Shown in pieces: positions 1 to 6,759 of a stretch of DNA of 8,861 bases; within the stretch, counting starts at the first letter, position 1, and the number at the start of each line of letters is the position of its first letter. This stretch comes from a bacterium (GTDB lineage Bacteria; Atribacterota; Phoenicimicrobiia; Phoenicimicrobiales; Phoenicimicrobiaceae): assembly GCA_018819665.1 (NCBI GenBank), contig JAHJOY010000346.1:1-8861 (forward strand). Reading direction: 5' to 3'. A model generated the notes under the pieces. The model was not told the DNA's origin. It did no database searches and saw nothing but the letters and a program-made list of their open reading frames with translations. Both the position numbers and the translations under genes were made by a program.

Positions 1-25
1 ATCTATTAAAAAAGAAGGTAATTTA

Positions 26-2665
26 TTGGAAGTAATTATTAGTCATCAAAGTACTGATTTTGATTCTTTGGCTGCTATGGTAGCAGCCAAAAAAATATAT
101 AAAGATGCTCTTTTAGTATTTACCGGAGCGATAGAGAGAAATGTAAGAAAATTTATCTCTATATATGGGGATTTGATAGAGATAACCCCTCTTAAGAAAA
201 TTAAAATAGAAGAAATTACTAAATTGATAATAGTTGACACTAGAATAAAAAGACGGATTGGCCCATTTGCTAATGTACTAAATAAGAGAGATTTAGAAAT
301 TCATATCTATGATCACCATCCCTCCACTGCGGACGATATTAAAGGGGATCTGATTGTAATAGAAGAAGTAGGGGCAACTACTACCATAATGTTGAAAAAA
401 ATAAGGATAATGAATTTAGAAATTAGCCCCATCGAAGCAACCCTGTTTGCCCTGGGGATTTATGAAGATACTGGCTCCCTTACTTTTTCAACTACTACGA
501 TTGACGATATAAATAGCATTTCTTATTTGTTTGACAAAGGAATAAAATTAAAAGTTGTAGCAAATTTTATAAATATTGGTCTAAGCTTAACTCAGAAAAA
601 ATTATTAAATAAATTACTTCTTTCTTCTAAAGAGATCTCTTGCAAAGGTATACGTATTAATATGGCTAAGGCAGAAATAAAAAATTATACAGAAGGGCTG
701 GCTCTTCTCACTCATAGGTTAATAGAAATTGAAAATAGCGATGTTTTTTTTACTATAGTAAAGATGGCAGACCGAATATATATAGTTGGAAGAAGTAGAA
801 CAAATTCTGTTGACGTAGATGAAATTCTGAAAGAATTAGGAGGAGGAGGTCACTTTCAGGCAGCTTCGGCAGTAGTAAAAGATTTATCCCTTGATGAATT
901 AGAGAAAAAACTTATCAGGATATTAGAAAGAAAAGTAAGGGTGGGAATTGTAGCGAAAGATATTATGTCTTCACCGGTTAAGACCGTTAATACTTCAACT
1001 TCTATCGAAGAGACGAAAAAAATATTATTAAGATACGGACATAACGGGATTCCGGTAGTAGAAGAGGGGGAACTAAAGGGCATTATAACAATGCAGGAAG
1101 TAAACAGGGCCAAACAGCATGGACTTGGAAAAGAGCTGGTAAGTAAATATATGTCCGATCAGGTAGTTAGAGTAAAATTAAATACCCCTTTGACTGAAAT
1201 TCAAGAATTAATGATCAATTATGATATCGGGAGGATATTAGTTGTTAACCAAGAAGATAAATTGGTAGGAATTATTACCAGAACTGATTTAATAAGAAAT
1301 TTATATGGAGAAGGCCATATTCCTAAAAGATCATTTTCAACTTATGTTGAGACCAGTAGGAAGATGGAGAGAAAGAAGCAAATAGAATTGATAGAGAAGA
1401 TATTTCCCAAAAGAGTTAGAAATGTTCTGAGTAAAATCGGGGAGATAGGGGATAGATTGAATTTTCCAGTTTTTATGGTAGGTGGAATCGTAAGAGACCT
1501 CTTTTTAGGGATTAAGAATTATGATCTTGACATTGTGGTTGAAGGAGAAGGAATAAAATTTGCCCGAGAGTTAAGCAGAGACTTGGGAGGAAGAATTAAA
1601 AGCCACGAAAAATTTGGAACCGCAGTAGTAATTTTAGCGGATGGTTTTAAAATAGATGTGGCAACTGCCCGACGAGAATTTTATGAATACCCCGCGGCCT
1701 TTCCGAAGGTTGAGCTAAGTTCAATTAAAAAGGATTTATACAGAAGAGATTTTACTATAAATGCCATGGCTATCCAGTTAAACCAAAAGTATTTTGGAAA
1801 ATTAATCGACTTTTTTGGTGGGCAAAGAGATTTGCGTATAGGTATAATCAGGGTTTTATATAATTTGAGTTTTGTCGAAGATCCGGCGCGCATTATACGG
1901 GCAATAAGATTTGAACAGAGATATAATTTTAAAATGGATAGGACAACAGAAGATTTTCTGAAAAAAGCTATTGATGATAAATTACTCTCCAGATTAAGAA
2001 AGAAAAGAATCACTGAAGAATTAATTCTAATATTGAAAGAAGAAAATCCATTAAAATCTTTAAAAAGAATGGAAGAATTAGGAGCGTTAAAGTATATTCT
2101 TCCGGAATTTGAATTAAATGAAGAAACAGTTGAAAAATTAAACAAGGTAAAAGATAATTATGATTTTTGGAACCGAGATATACCTGATGAAAAAATAGAA
2201 CTGTGGGTAATATATTTTTGCTGTTTAATTAGAAATCTAAAAAAAGTTCAAATACAGAGAATTTATAAAAGGCTAATAATTAAGCAAAAGTCTTTAGACA
2301 AGATAAATTATTGTTACTCAAATTTAGATCAAATCATAAAAATGATATCACAAAAAACTAAAATATCACCGAGCGTTATTTATTTAAAATTAAAAGGTTT
2401 GCCTAACGAAGTATTATTTTTAGCTATGGCGGAAAGTGACACTAATATTGCAAAAGAAAGGATAAACAACTATTTTAGAAAATATAAAAAAGAAAGTCTA
2501 TATATTTCAGGAAATGAATTAAAAGAACTACAGGTAAAACCCGGTCCGATCTATTCGCAGATTTTAAATAAATTACTTTGTGCCCAGTTGGATGGAGAGG
2601 TAAAAAATAAAAGAGATGAAATTAGATTTGTAAAAAATATTCTAAGGGAAAGGAATAAGATATAG
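26..2665 (+). CDS. DHH phosphoesterase - CBS pair - class II tRNA nucleotidyltransferase (poly(A) polymerase family) fusion, 879 aa
   Basis: The C-terminal half is a class II nucleotidyltransferase that adds A or CCA to tRNA 3' ends. Visible motifs are VGGIVRD (485-491), the catalytic D500-L-D502, RRDFTINAM (573-581) and EDPARIIRAIRF (618-629). The N-terminal part (about 1-305) is a DHH/DHHA1 phosphoesterase: D11-F-D13, DTR (71-73), DHHP (96-99), EDTG (147-150) and GGGGH (272-276). Two CBS domains (about 311-363 and 375-428) lie between and may bind an adenine nucleotide. This long form is known from Aquifex, Clostridia and delta-proteobacteria; some members are A-adding only and need a separate CC-adding enzyme, which cannot be decided here. 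The start is TTG at 26, because GAAGGT (14-19) lies 6 bp upstream and the protein begins with the expected first strand (EVIISHQSTDFDS). It is 4 bp from the next gene. All key residues are present and the frame is intact. The domain assignment is very sure; the exact tRNA product is not. Confidence 0.95.
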   Translation: MEVIISHQSTDFDSLAAMVAAKKIYKDALLVFTGAIERNVRKFISIYGDLIEITPLKKIKIEEITKLIIVDTRIKRRIGPFANVLNKRDLEIHIYDHHPSTADDIKGDLIVIEEVGATTTIMLKKIRIMNLEISPIEATLFALGIYEDTGSLTFSTTTIDDINSISYLFDKGIKLKVVANFINIGLSLTQKKLLNKLLLSSKEISCKGIRINMAKAEIKNYTEGLALLTHRLIEIENSDVFFTIVKMADRIYIVGRSRTNSVDVDEILKELGGGGHFQAASAVVKDLSLDELEKKLIRILERKVRVGIVAKDIMSSPVKTVNTSTSIEETKKILLRYGHNGIPVVEEGELKGIITMQEVNRAKQHGLGKELVSKYMSDQVVRVKLNTPLTEIQELMINYDIGRILVVNQEDKLVGIITRTDLIRNLYGEGHIPKRSFSTYVETSRKMERKKQIELIEKIFPKRVRNVLSKIGEIGDRLNFPVFMVGGIVRDLFLGIKNYDLDIVVEGEGIKFARELSRDLGGRIKSHEKFGTAVVILADGFKIDVATARREFYEYPAAFPKVELSSIKKDLYRRDFTINAMAIQLNQKYFGKLIDFFGGQRDLRIGIIRVLYNLSFVEDPARIIRAIRFEQRYNFKMDRTTEDFLKKAIDDKLLSRLRKKRITEELILILKEENPLKSLKRMEELGALKYILPEFELNEETVEKLNKVKDNYDFWNRDIPDEKIELWVIYFCCLIRNLKKVQIQRIYKRLIIKQKSLDKINYCYSNLDQIIKMISQKTKISPSVIYLKLKGLPNEVLFLAMAESDTNIAKERINNYFRKYKKESLYISGNELKELQVKPGPIYSQILNKLLCAQLDGEVKNKRDEIRFVKNILRERNKI

Positions 2666-2669
2666 AAAA

Positions 2670-3317
2670 ATGTTAGACAATATATTCGAAATTGCCTGGA
2701 GCATACCGGCTGTTTTAATCGCCATTACTTTTCATGAGTACTGTCATGGTAGGATGGCTTATAAATTGGGTGATCCAACAGCAGCAGAAGCGGGGAGACT
2801 TACCTTGAATCCTCTGGCTCATCTTGACCCTATAGGAACTTTGATGTTGCTTTTATTCCGATTTGGATGGGCAAAACCAGTCCCGGTAAATTTTAATAGA
2901 TTGAATCATCCTAAAAGAGATATGATATATGTTTCATTGGCTGGACCTATTGCCAATATAGTAATTGCCGTAATATTTGCCCTTATATTAAGGTTAAGTT
3001 ATTATTTTATCGGGCAAATCACCATGGCACAAAGCAGCTCTTTTTTTAATCTATTGGTAACTATACTAAGAGGGTGGCTAATATTTCTACAGACCGGTGT
3101 GATAATAAATTTAGCGCTAGCCATATTTAACTTGATTCCTGTTCCGCCTTTAGACGGGTCTAAGATACTGCTGGGTCTTTTGCCTTATTCTCAGGCCTAC
3201 AGGTATGCTAAGTTAGAATCTTATGGGCCAATTCTCTTATTAATTCTGGTATTAAGTGGTATAATTGGAAAAGTGTTATTTCCTATTGTATTTTTTCTAT
3301 TTCGTTTACTAGTATAA
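2670..3317 (+). CDS. M50 family site-2-type zinc metalloprotease (YwhC-like, short form)
   Basis: A 215-residue polytopic membrane protein of the intramembrane metalloprotease family. The zinc-binding HEYCH sits at 22-26 inside the first hydrophobic segment, and the third ligand motif NLIPVPPLDG is at 154-163 (Asp162). LNPLAHLDPIGT (46-57) is typical of the short rhomboid-neighbour/YwhC branch. Further hydrophobic stretches lie at about 91-118, 133-157 and 186-212. There is no PDZ domain, unlike RseP. The natural substrate is unknown for this branch. ATG 2670 follows the previous stop by 4 bp, so translation is probably coupled; the best purine-rich upstream stretch (AAGGGAAAGGA, 2644-2654) is rather far away. 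The site-2 protease next to the tRNA nucleotidyltransferase and trpS is a recurrent bacterial gene order. The frame and motifs are intact, and the length is normal for the branch. Confidence 0.93.
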   Translation: MLDNIFEIAWSIPAVLIAITFHEYCHGRMAYKLGDPTAAEAGRLTLNPLAHLDPIGTLMLLLFRFGWAKPVPVNFNRLNHPKRDMIYVSLAGPIANIVIAVIFALILRLSYYFIGQITMAQSSSFFNLLVTILRGWLIFLQTGVIINLALAIFNLIPVPPLDGSKILLGLLPYSQAYRYAKLESYGPILLLILVLSGIIGKVLFPIVFFLFRLLV

Positions 3318-3320
3318 ATT

Positions 3321-3355
3321 CGTATTGCGTATTGTGTATCGCGTATCGCGTGAAG
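3321..3355 (+). repeat. Heptanucleotide array A (GTATYGC type)
   Basis: Four units in perfect 7-bp phase (CGTATTG, CGTATTG, TGTATCG, CGTATCG) followed by the degenerate CGTGAAG that leads into GAAGAAAATTA. It starts three bases after the protease stop codon. The sequence GCGTGAAGAAAATTA (3348-3362) is identical to the reverse complement of 6894-6908, so the conserved part extends beyond the 7-bp units. Array C is an inverted relative with one unit fewer in the shared part. Confidence 0.85.
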
Positions 3356-3372
3356 AAAATTAGGATTAAGAG

Positions 3373-3396
3373 GTAGGGGCACGATGAATCGTGCCC
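3373..3396 (+). repeat. GTAG-footed hairpin 1 (REP-like)
   Basis: A perfect palindrome: arm 3377-3385 (GGGCACGAT) pairs with 3388-3396 (ATCGTGCCC) around a two-base GA centre, preceded directly by GTAG (3373-3376). The scheme is GTAGGGG-NNN-GAT-nn-ATC-N'N'N'-CCC with NNN = CAC. Two more copies at 6655 and 6703 follow the same scheme with different NNN. No T-run follows, so it is unlikely to be an intrinsic terminator. The GTAG foot is the hallmark of REP sequences recognised by RAYT (TnpA-REP) proteins; assignment to that class is inference. Confidence 0.8.
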
Positions 3397-3420
3397 ACAA
3401 GAGCCAGAAGAACAAAAAAA

Positions 3421-3446
3421 GTTTTGAGTTTTGAATCATGGGTTTT
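3421..3446 (+). repeat. Repeated AT-rich phrase GTTTTGA..., copy 1
   Basis: This 26-bp stretch matches 6760-6784 with three substitutions and one single-base gap (both read gttttga-tttt-aat-atg-gtttt). In both places it follows a heptamer array and GTAG hairpins on the same strand. It is AT-rich, so chance similarity is possible, but the conserved order argues for a shared module. Confidence 0.5.
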
Positions 3447-3459
3447 CACTATTTTTAAT
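3431..3459 (+). promoter_or_regulatory. Candidate sigma-70-type promoter for trpS-scpA-scpB-rluB
   Basis: TTGAAT (3431-3436) is separated by 17 bp from TTTAAT (3454-3459), and the start codon of trpS is 27 bp downstream. Matches to TTGACA and TATAAT are 4 and 5 of 6. AT-rich spacers give such pairs by chance, so this is weak. The position after the repeat block and before the first gene of a tight cluster is what one would expect. Confidence 0.35.
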
Positions 3460-3486
3460 AATAAAATTAAGAGAGGAAAATTTCAA

Positions 3487-4473
3487 ATGGCAAGAATAAT
3501 TTTTAGCGGAATGCGGCCTACCGGTAAATTACACTTAGGAAATTACTTAGGAGCTTTGGAAAATTGGGTAAAACTTCAGGAAAAATACAAGTGTTTTTTT
3601 GGAGTCGTAGATTTACACGCTCTAACTACCGGCTACGACAAAACTGAAGATTTAAAAGAAAACATTAAGGAGATGCTTATAGATTGGTTTAGTGCAGGCA
3701 TTGACCCCGAAAGAAGTACTGTATTAATACAATCTTATGTCCCGGAACATGCAGAATTGCATCTACTTTTTTCCATGATTACTCCTTTGCCCTGGTTAGA
3801 GAGAAATCCGGTATTAAAAGAACAGGTACGAGATTTAGGATTGAAAGACAATATTAATTATGGCCTTTTGGGATATCCGGTTCTAATGGCTTCAGATATA
3901 TTGATCTACAAAGCGAATGCCGTCCCGGTGGGAGAAGATCAGGTACATCATGTAGAATTAACTCGGGAAATAGCCCGGAGGTTTAATAATCTTTATAAGA
4001 ATGTTTTTCCTTTGCCCCAGGTAAAATTGACTAAGATTCCCCGTGTGCCGGGAACTGACGGAAAGAGAATGAGTAAAACTCTGGGGAATACTATTTCCAT
4101 ATCCGATTCGCCGGAAAAAATTGAAGAAAAAGTGAAGACAATGATAACTGATACCCAAAAAATAAGGTTGAATGACCCGGGACATCCCGATATTTGTGTG
4201 GTGTTTACCTATCAGGAGATGTTTAATCCGGAACAATCTGAAGAAATATCTGCCGGATGCAAATCAGGAAAATTAGGGTGTGTAGAATGTAAAAAGAGAT
4301 TGGCTCAAGCCTTAATAAATAAGTTTGATGGTTTCAGGGAAAAAAGAATATATTATGAAAAAAATCCGAAAATAATTAGAGAAATTGTAATCGAAGGGAG
4401 TAAACAGGCAAGGCAAGTAGCTAAACAGACCCTCGATGAAGCAAAGAAAGCCATGAATTTGGACTATGAATAA
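3487..4473 (+). CDS. trpS: Tryptophanyl-tRNA synthetase, predicted [4Fe-4S] type
   Basis: A class I synthetase that charges tRNA-Trp. HLGN (16-19) is the HIGH motif and KRMSKT (193-198) the KMSKS motif. The length of 328 residues is normal for bacterial TrpRS. In the anticodon-binding region it has C237-x20-C258-x6-C265-x2-C268. T. maritima TrpRS binds a [4Fe-4S] cluster with C-x22-C-x6-C-x2-C, so a cluster is likely here too, though the first spacing is two residues shorter. ATG 3487 was chosen because GAGAGG (3471-3476) lies 10 bp upstream and the family begins right before the IIFSG-RPTG segment. An in-frame GTG at 3391 would put the hairpin repeat inside the protein. The stop overlaps scpA by 8 bp. 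No T-box (no TGGNACC-type element) is seen in the 169-bp leader. Confidence 0.97.
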   Translation: MARIIFSGMRPTGKLHLGNYLGALENWVKLQEKYKCFFGVVDLHALTTGYDKTEDLKENIKEMLIDWFSAGIDPERSTVLIQSYVPEHAELHLLFSMITPLPWLERNPVLKEQVRDLGLKDNINYGLLGYPVLMASDILIYKANAVPVGEDQVHHVELTREIARRFNNLYKNVFPLPQVKLTKIPRVPGTDGKRMSKTLGNTISISDSPEKIEEKVKTMITDTQKIRLNDPGHPDICVVFTYQEMFNPEQSEEISAGCKSGKLGCVECKKRLAQALINKFDGFREKRIYYEKNPKIIREIVIEGSKQARQVAKQTLDEAKKAMNLDYE

Positions 4474-5260
4474 TAAAAATATAGACTTTAAGATAAAGAT
4501 TGATGATTTAGATAGCTCCGTAGACGAATTATTGAGAAATATAAAAGAAAGTATCGTAGATATTGAACAGGTATCTATTACTGAAATAATAGATCAGTAT
4601 TTAAAATATATCATTCAAAACAAGAGTACTATTGATCTGAGCATTGCCGGTAAAACCATAGCTGGAATAGCGATAATATTAAAAATAAAATCAGAAAATC
4701 TTCTTCCTAAATTGGAAGTTAAAACCAGTGAAGAGGAAGATGATGAATACAATGATTTTATGATTTCAAAAGAAAAAGAAGCATATCTTCAGGAATATGA
4801 CAAATTTCAAAAAGTGGTCGAATACTTAAAAGAAAGAGAAGGTACCCAAAATAATATCTATTTTCCGGCGATAGAACACAATGATAAAGAAGGTAGTGTA
4901 GAAATTCAGAAAGTTGATTTAGCAGACCTTTTAACTTCTTTGGAAAAAGTATTACAGAATACAAAGAAAGAAGATTTTATCCCCTTTAAAAAAAGGGCTT
5001 TTACTACCGCTACCAAGATGAAAGAAATAGTTAATCTGTTAAAGGGCAGTAAAGAAGGATTATCTTTCGATTATTTCATGGAAAGAGCTCAGAGTAAGTT
5101 AGAAATTATTGTTATTTTCCTTGCCTTGTTAGAACTTATATATTTAAAGAAAATAAGATGCTATCAGAATAAAAACTTTGATAGGATAATGTTCAATCTG
5201 AAAGGAGATGCTTTAAAGTTAAAGAAAAATCAAGAAACAATTCAAGATGGAGCAATATAA
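4466..5260 (+). CDS. scpA: Segregation and condensation protein A (kleisin)
   Basis: ScpA is the kleisin that bridges the SMC heads and, with ScpB, forms the bacterial condensin that compacts and separates chromosomes. The 264 residues show the N-terminal kleisin helix pattern (about 22-50, LLRNIKESIVDIEQVSITEI), an acidic linker (EEEDDEYND, near 89-97) and the C-terminal winged helix beginning KLEIIVIFLALLELIYL (about 211-227). Length is normal. ATG 4466 overlaps the trpS stop by 8 bp, so initiation is probably coupled; no strong ribosome binding site is seen. scpB follows directly, as in most bacteria. Sure. Confidence 0.95.
   Translation: MNNKNIDFKIKIDDLDSSVDELLRNIKESIVDIEQVSITEIIDQYLKYIIQNKSTIDLSIAGKTIAGIAIILKIKSENLLPKLEVKTSEEEDDEYNDFMISKEKEAYLQEYDKFQKVVEYLKEREGTQNNIYFPAIEHNDKEGSVEIQKVDLADLLTSLEKVLQNTKKEDFIPFKKRAFTTATKMKEIVNLLKGSKEGLSFDYFMERAQSKLEIIVIFLALLELIYLKKIRCYQNKNFDRIMFNLKGDALKLKKNQETIQDGAI
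5249..5252 (+). promoter_or_regulatory. Candidate ribosome binding site for scpB (GGAG)
   Basis: GGAG lies within the last codons of scpA, 7 bp before the ATA at 5260. This is normal spacing and supports 5260 as the scpB start despite the unusual codon. The same bases belong to ATGGAG at 5247, so they could equally be the second codon of a lost ATG-started frame. Confidence 0.45.
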
Positions 5261-5754
5261 TAGAATGCTTACTGCTGGTATATAATAATCCATTAACTCT
5301 TGAAAAGATAAAAGAGATTACCGGTCTGGAGAAAAGAAGAAGTAGATTAATTATTAATGAATTAATCTCAAAATATGACCACGATGGTAGGCCATTTAAA
5401 ATATATGAAATTGCCGGTGGGTATAAACTGGGTACCAAGCCCCAGTACTCTGTCTGGGTAAAAAAAATCTTAGAGAATAAAAGAAAGCATCAAATTTCTA
5501 AAGCAGCCCTGGAAACACTGGCTATTATTGCCTACAATCAACCAGTAACCCGTTTAGAAATTGAAAAGATAAGGGGAGTAAGTTGCTCAGGGGTCTTATT
5601 TAATTTACTAAAGCATAAATTTGTAAAAATTAGCGGGAGAAAAAAAGTACCTGGAAATCCTTTGCTTTACAAAGTTACGGACTTTTTTTTAATGCATTTC
5701 GGCTTAAAAAAAATTAACGATCTTCCCAAACTAAGCGAAATCGGGATTAAATGA
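5260..5754 (+). CDS. scpB: Segregation and condensation protein B; start codon non-standard (ATA)
   Basis: A 164-residue winged-helix partner of ScpA and SMC. The core ISKAALETLAIIAYNQPVTR (79-98) followed by LEIEKIRG, and the C-terminal PGNPLLYKVTDFFLMHFGL (131-149) with KKINDLP, are diagnostic. The frame is open from 5185 to the TGA at 5752-5754 but holds no ATG, GTG or TTG before the conserved region; its first ATG is near the C-terminus. ATA at 5260 shares its A with the scpA stop (TAATA, where coupled genes usually have TAATG) and has GGAG 7 bp upstream, so I place the start there. The alternative is an ATG at 5247 (MEQYN...) in another frame that needs a +1 shift or an indel to give MEQYN-IIECLLL, which would look like a normal ScpB N-terminus. 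With the ATA start the protein is slightly short. The gene's identity is sure; its start is not. Confidence 0.88.
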   Translation: MECLLLVYNNPLTLEKIKEITGLEKRRSRLIINELISKYDHDGRPFKIYEIAGGYKLGTKPQYSVWVKKILENKRKHQISKAALETLAIIAYNQPVTRLEIEKIRGVSCSGVLFNLLKHKFVKISGRKKVPGNPLLYKVTDFFLMHFGLKKINDLPKLSEIGIK

Positions 5755-5755
5755 C

Positions 5756-6481
5756 ATGATTGTAAGATTGCAAAAATATTTGGCGGGAGCAGGGATTGCT
5801 TCCCGAAGAAAGTGTGAAGAACTTATCCTTCAGAGGCAGGTACGGGTAAATAACTCTGTCGTTACTAAGTTGGGAACCAAGGTTGACCCTCAAAAAGATA
5901 TTGTTGAAGTAAAGGGTAAATTAATAAAATATAAAGAAAAAAAACAGTATTCTTATATATTGTTAAATAAACCTAAAGGATATTTAACTTCTTTATCCGA
6001 TCCTTTTGGCAGACCGACTGTTTTAGATTTACTTAAAGGTGTAAAAGAAAGAGTATACCCGGTTGGCCGTTTAGATTTTAATTCGGAAGGAATATTAATT
6101 CTTACTAATGATGGTGAATTAGCCTATGCTTTAACTCATCCTGCAAAAGAAGTAGAAAAGGTTTACATTGTTAAAGTGAAGGGAATTCCCTCTCCTGAAA
6201 AATTAAAAATCTTATCAAAAGGAGTTGTCTTAGAAAATAATTATAGAATATCACCCTGCAATATTTATTTGTTAAAAATTACTAATGGAAATGCCATATT
6301 AAAAATAAAAATAAGAGAAGGAAAGAAAAGGCAGATTAGGAAAATGGGTGAATATATTGGACATTTTGTTCTAAAACTGAGAAGAACTCAGTTAGGCCCA
6401 ATTTCCTTAAAAGGTGTGAAACCGGGAGAGTATAGGTATTTAAATAAAGAAGAAATTAAAAGTCTGAATAAAATAATATAG
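5756..6481 (+). CDS. rluB: RsuA/RluB-family rRNA pseudouridine synthase
   Basis: Converts a specific uridine of rRNA (23S for RluB proper) to pseudouridine. The N-terminal S4 RNA-binding domain covers about 1-50 (RLQKYLAGAGIASRRKCEEL). The catalytic motif is YPVGRLD (101-107) with Asp107 as nucleophile, followed by SEGILILTNDGELA. The C-terminal part shows EGKKRQIRKM and LGPISLKGVKPGEYR as in the family. At 241 residues the length is normal. ATG 5756 lies one base after the scpB stop, so it is probably translated by coupling. The scpA-scpB-rluB order is common in Clostridia and relatives. The RsuA, RluB, RluE and RluF subgroups are hard to separate by eye; RluB is chosen mainly from gene context. 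Confidence 0.92.
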   Translation: MIVRLQKYLAGAGIASRRKCEELILQRQVRVNNSVVTKLGTKVDPQKDIVEVKGKLIKYKEKKQYSYILLNKPKGYLTSLSDPFGRPTVLDLLKGVKERVYPVGRLDFNSEGILILTNDGELAYALTHPAKEVEKVYIVKVKGIPSPEKLKILSKGVVLENNYRISPCNIYLLKITNGNAILKIKIREGKKRQIRKMGEYIGHFVLKLRRTQLGPISLKGVKPGEYRYLNKEEIKSLNKII

Positions 6482-6483
6482 CA

Positions 6484-6539
6484 GTATTTAGTATATAGTA
6501 TCGAGTATCGAGCATCGAGCATATAGTATTTAGTAAAGA
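6484..6539 (+). repeat. Heptanucleotide array B (GTATNNA type)
   Basis: Seven consecutive units start with G at 6484: GTATTTA, GTATATA, GTATCGA, GTATCGA, GCATCGA, GCATATA, GTATTTA. The unit types run almost as a mirror series. The degenerate GTAAAGA follows and leads into the AAGAAAA flank. TTAGTATATAGTATC (6488-6502) is identical over 15 bp to the last 15 bases of the window (8847-8861). The array begins three bases after the rluB stop codon. Confidence 0.9.
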
Positions 6540-6579
6540 AAACAAGAGAGAGAAGAAGAAGGCAAATGTCTATAATTCT

Positions 6580-6610
6580 TATCTCGTATCTAGTATCTCG
6601 CTAAGAAAAT
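6580..6610 (+). repeat. Heptanucleotide array B2
   Basis: Three units, TATCTCG, TATCTAG and TATCTCG (6580-6600), are followed by CTAAGAAAAT (6601-6610), which again carries the AAGAAAA flank seen after arrays A and B and, inverted, beside array C. A looser run of three units follows at 6611-6631. Confidence 0.75.
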
Positions 6611-6654
6611 AGAAGTCAGGAATCAGAAGATTATTAGCGGATGGTGTTTAGGAG

Positions 6655-6678
6655 GTAGGGGCTTGATTCATCAAGCCC
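6655..6678 (+). repeat. GTAG-footed hairpin 2 (REP-like)
   Basis: Arm GGGCTTGAT (6659-6667) pairs perfectly with ATCAAGCCC (6670-6678) around a TC centre, preceded by GTAG (6655-6658). Same scheme as hairpin 1 with NNN = CTT. It faces hairpin 3, with 24 bp between the two palindromes. Confidence 0.85.
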
Positions 6679-6702
6679 GATAAAATAAATTACCAAAAAC
6701 CC

Positions 6703-6726
6703 GGGTCGGATAAATCCGACCCCTAC
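6703..6726 (-). repeat. GTAG-footed hairpin 3 (REP-like), opposite orientation
   Basis: On the + strand GGGTCGGAT (6703-6711) pairs with ATCCGACCC (6714-6722) around AA, followed by CTAC (6723-6726). Read on the - strand this is GTAG-GGG-TCG-GAT-TT-ATC-CGA-CCC, the same scheme with NNN = TCG. With hairpin 2 it forms an inverted pair of the kind called BIME in enterobacteria. Confidence 0.85.
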
Positions 6727-6759
6727 ATCAAAAATAATACTTTATTTTATTAGAAAAAG

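Noticed and set aside
1..9. End of an upstream gene (ATC TAT TAA)
   Set aside because: A stop codon occurs in one frame at 7-9 and the spacing to the next start would suit an operon, but nine bases cannot support a gene call.
1681..2145. Open frame of 154 codons on the - strand inside the nucleotidyltransferase gene
   Set aside because: It lies wholly antisense to a well-conserved domain, is rich in Phe, Ile, Ser and Asn as expected of an AT-rich shadow frame, and has no recognisable motif.
3391..3486. In-frame upstream GTG start for trpS (32 extra residues)
   Set aside because: The extension begins inside hairpin repeat 1, resembles no TrpRS N-terminus and has no ribosome binding site, whereas ATG 3487 has GAGAGG upstream and the family start.
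3318..3486. T-box or other riboswitch before trpS
   Set aside because: No TGGNACC-type T-box, no specifier-loop-like fold and no terminator with a T-run. The spacer is explained by repeats.
5681..5690. Frameshift in scpB at the run of eight T
   Set aside because: The frame reads correctly through the run (TDFFLMHFGL) into the conserved C-terminus and the TGA at 5752, so no shift is needed.
6655..6726. GTAG hairpins as rho-independent terminators of the rluB transcript
   Set aside because: The stems are strong, but no T-run follows on either strand, and copy 1 lies directly before trpS. The shared GTAG foot and co-variation fit repeats better. Some transcript-end effect remains possible.
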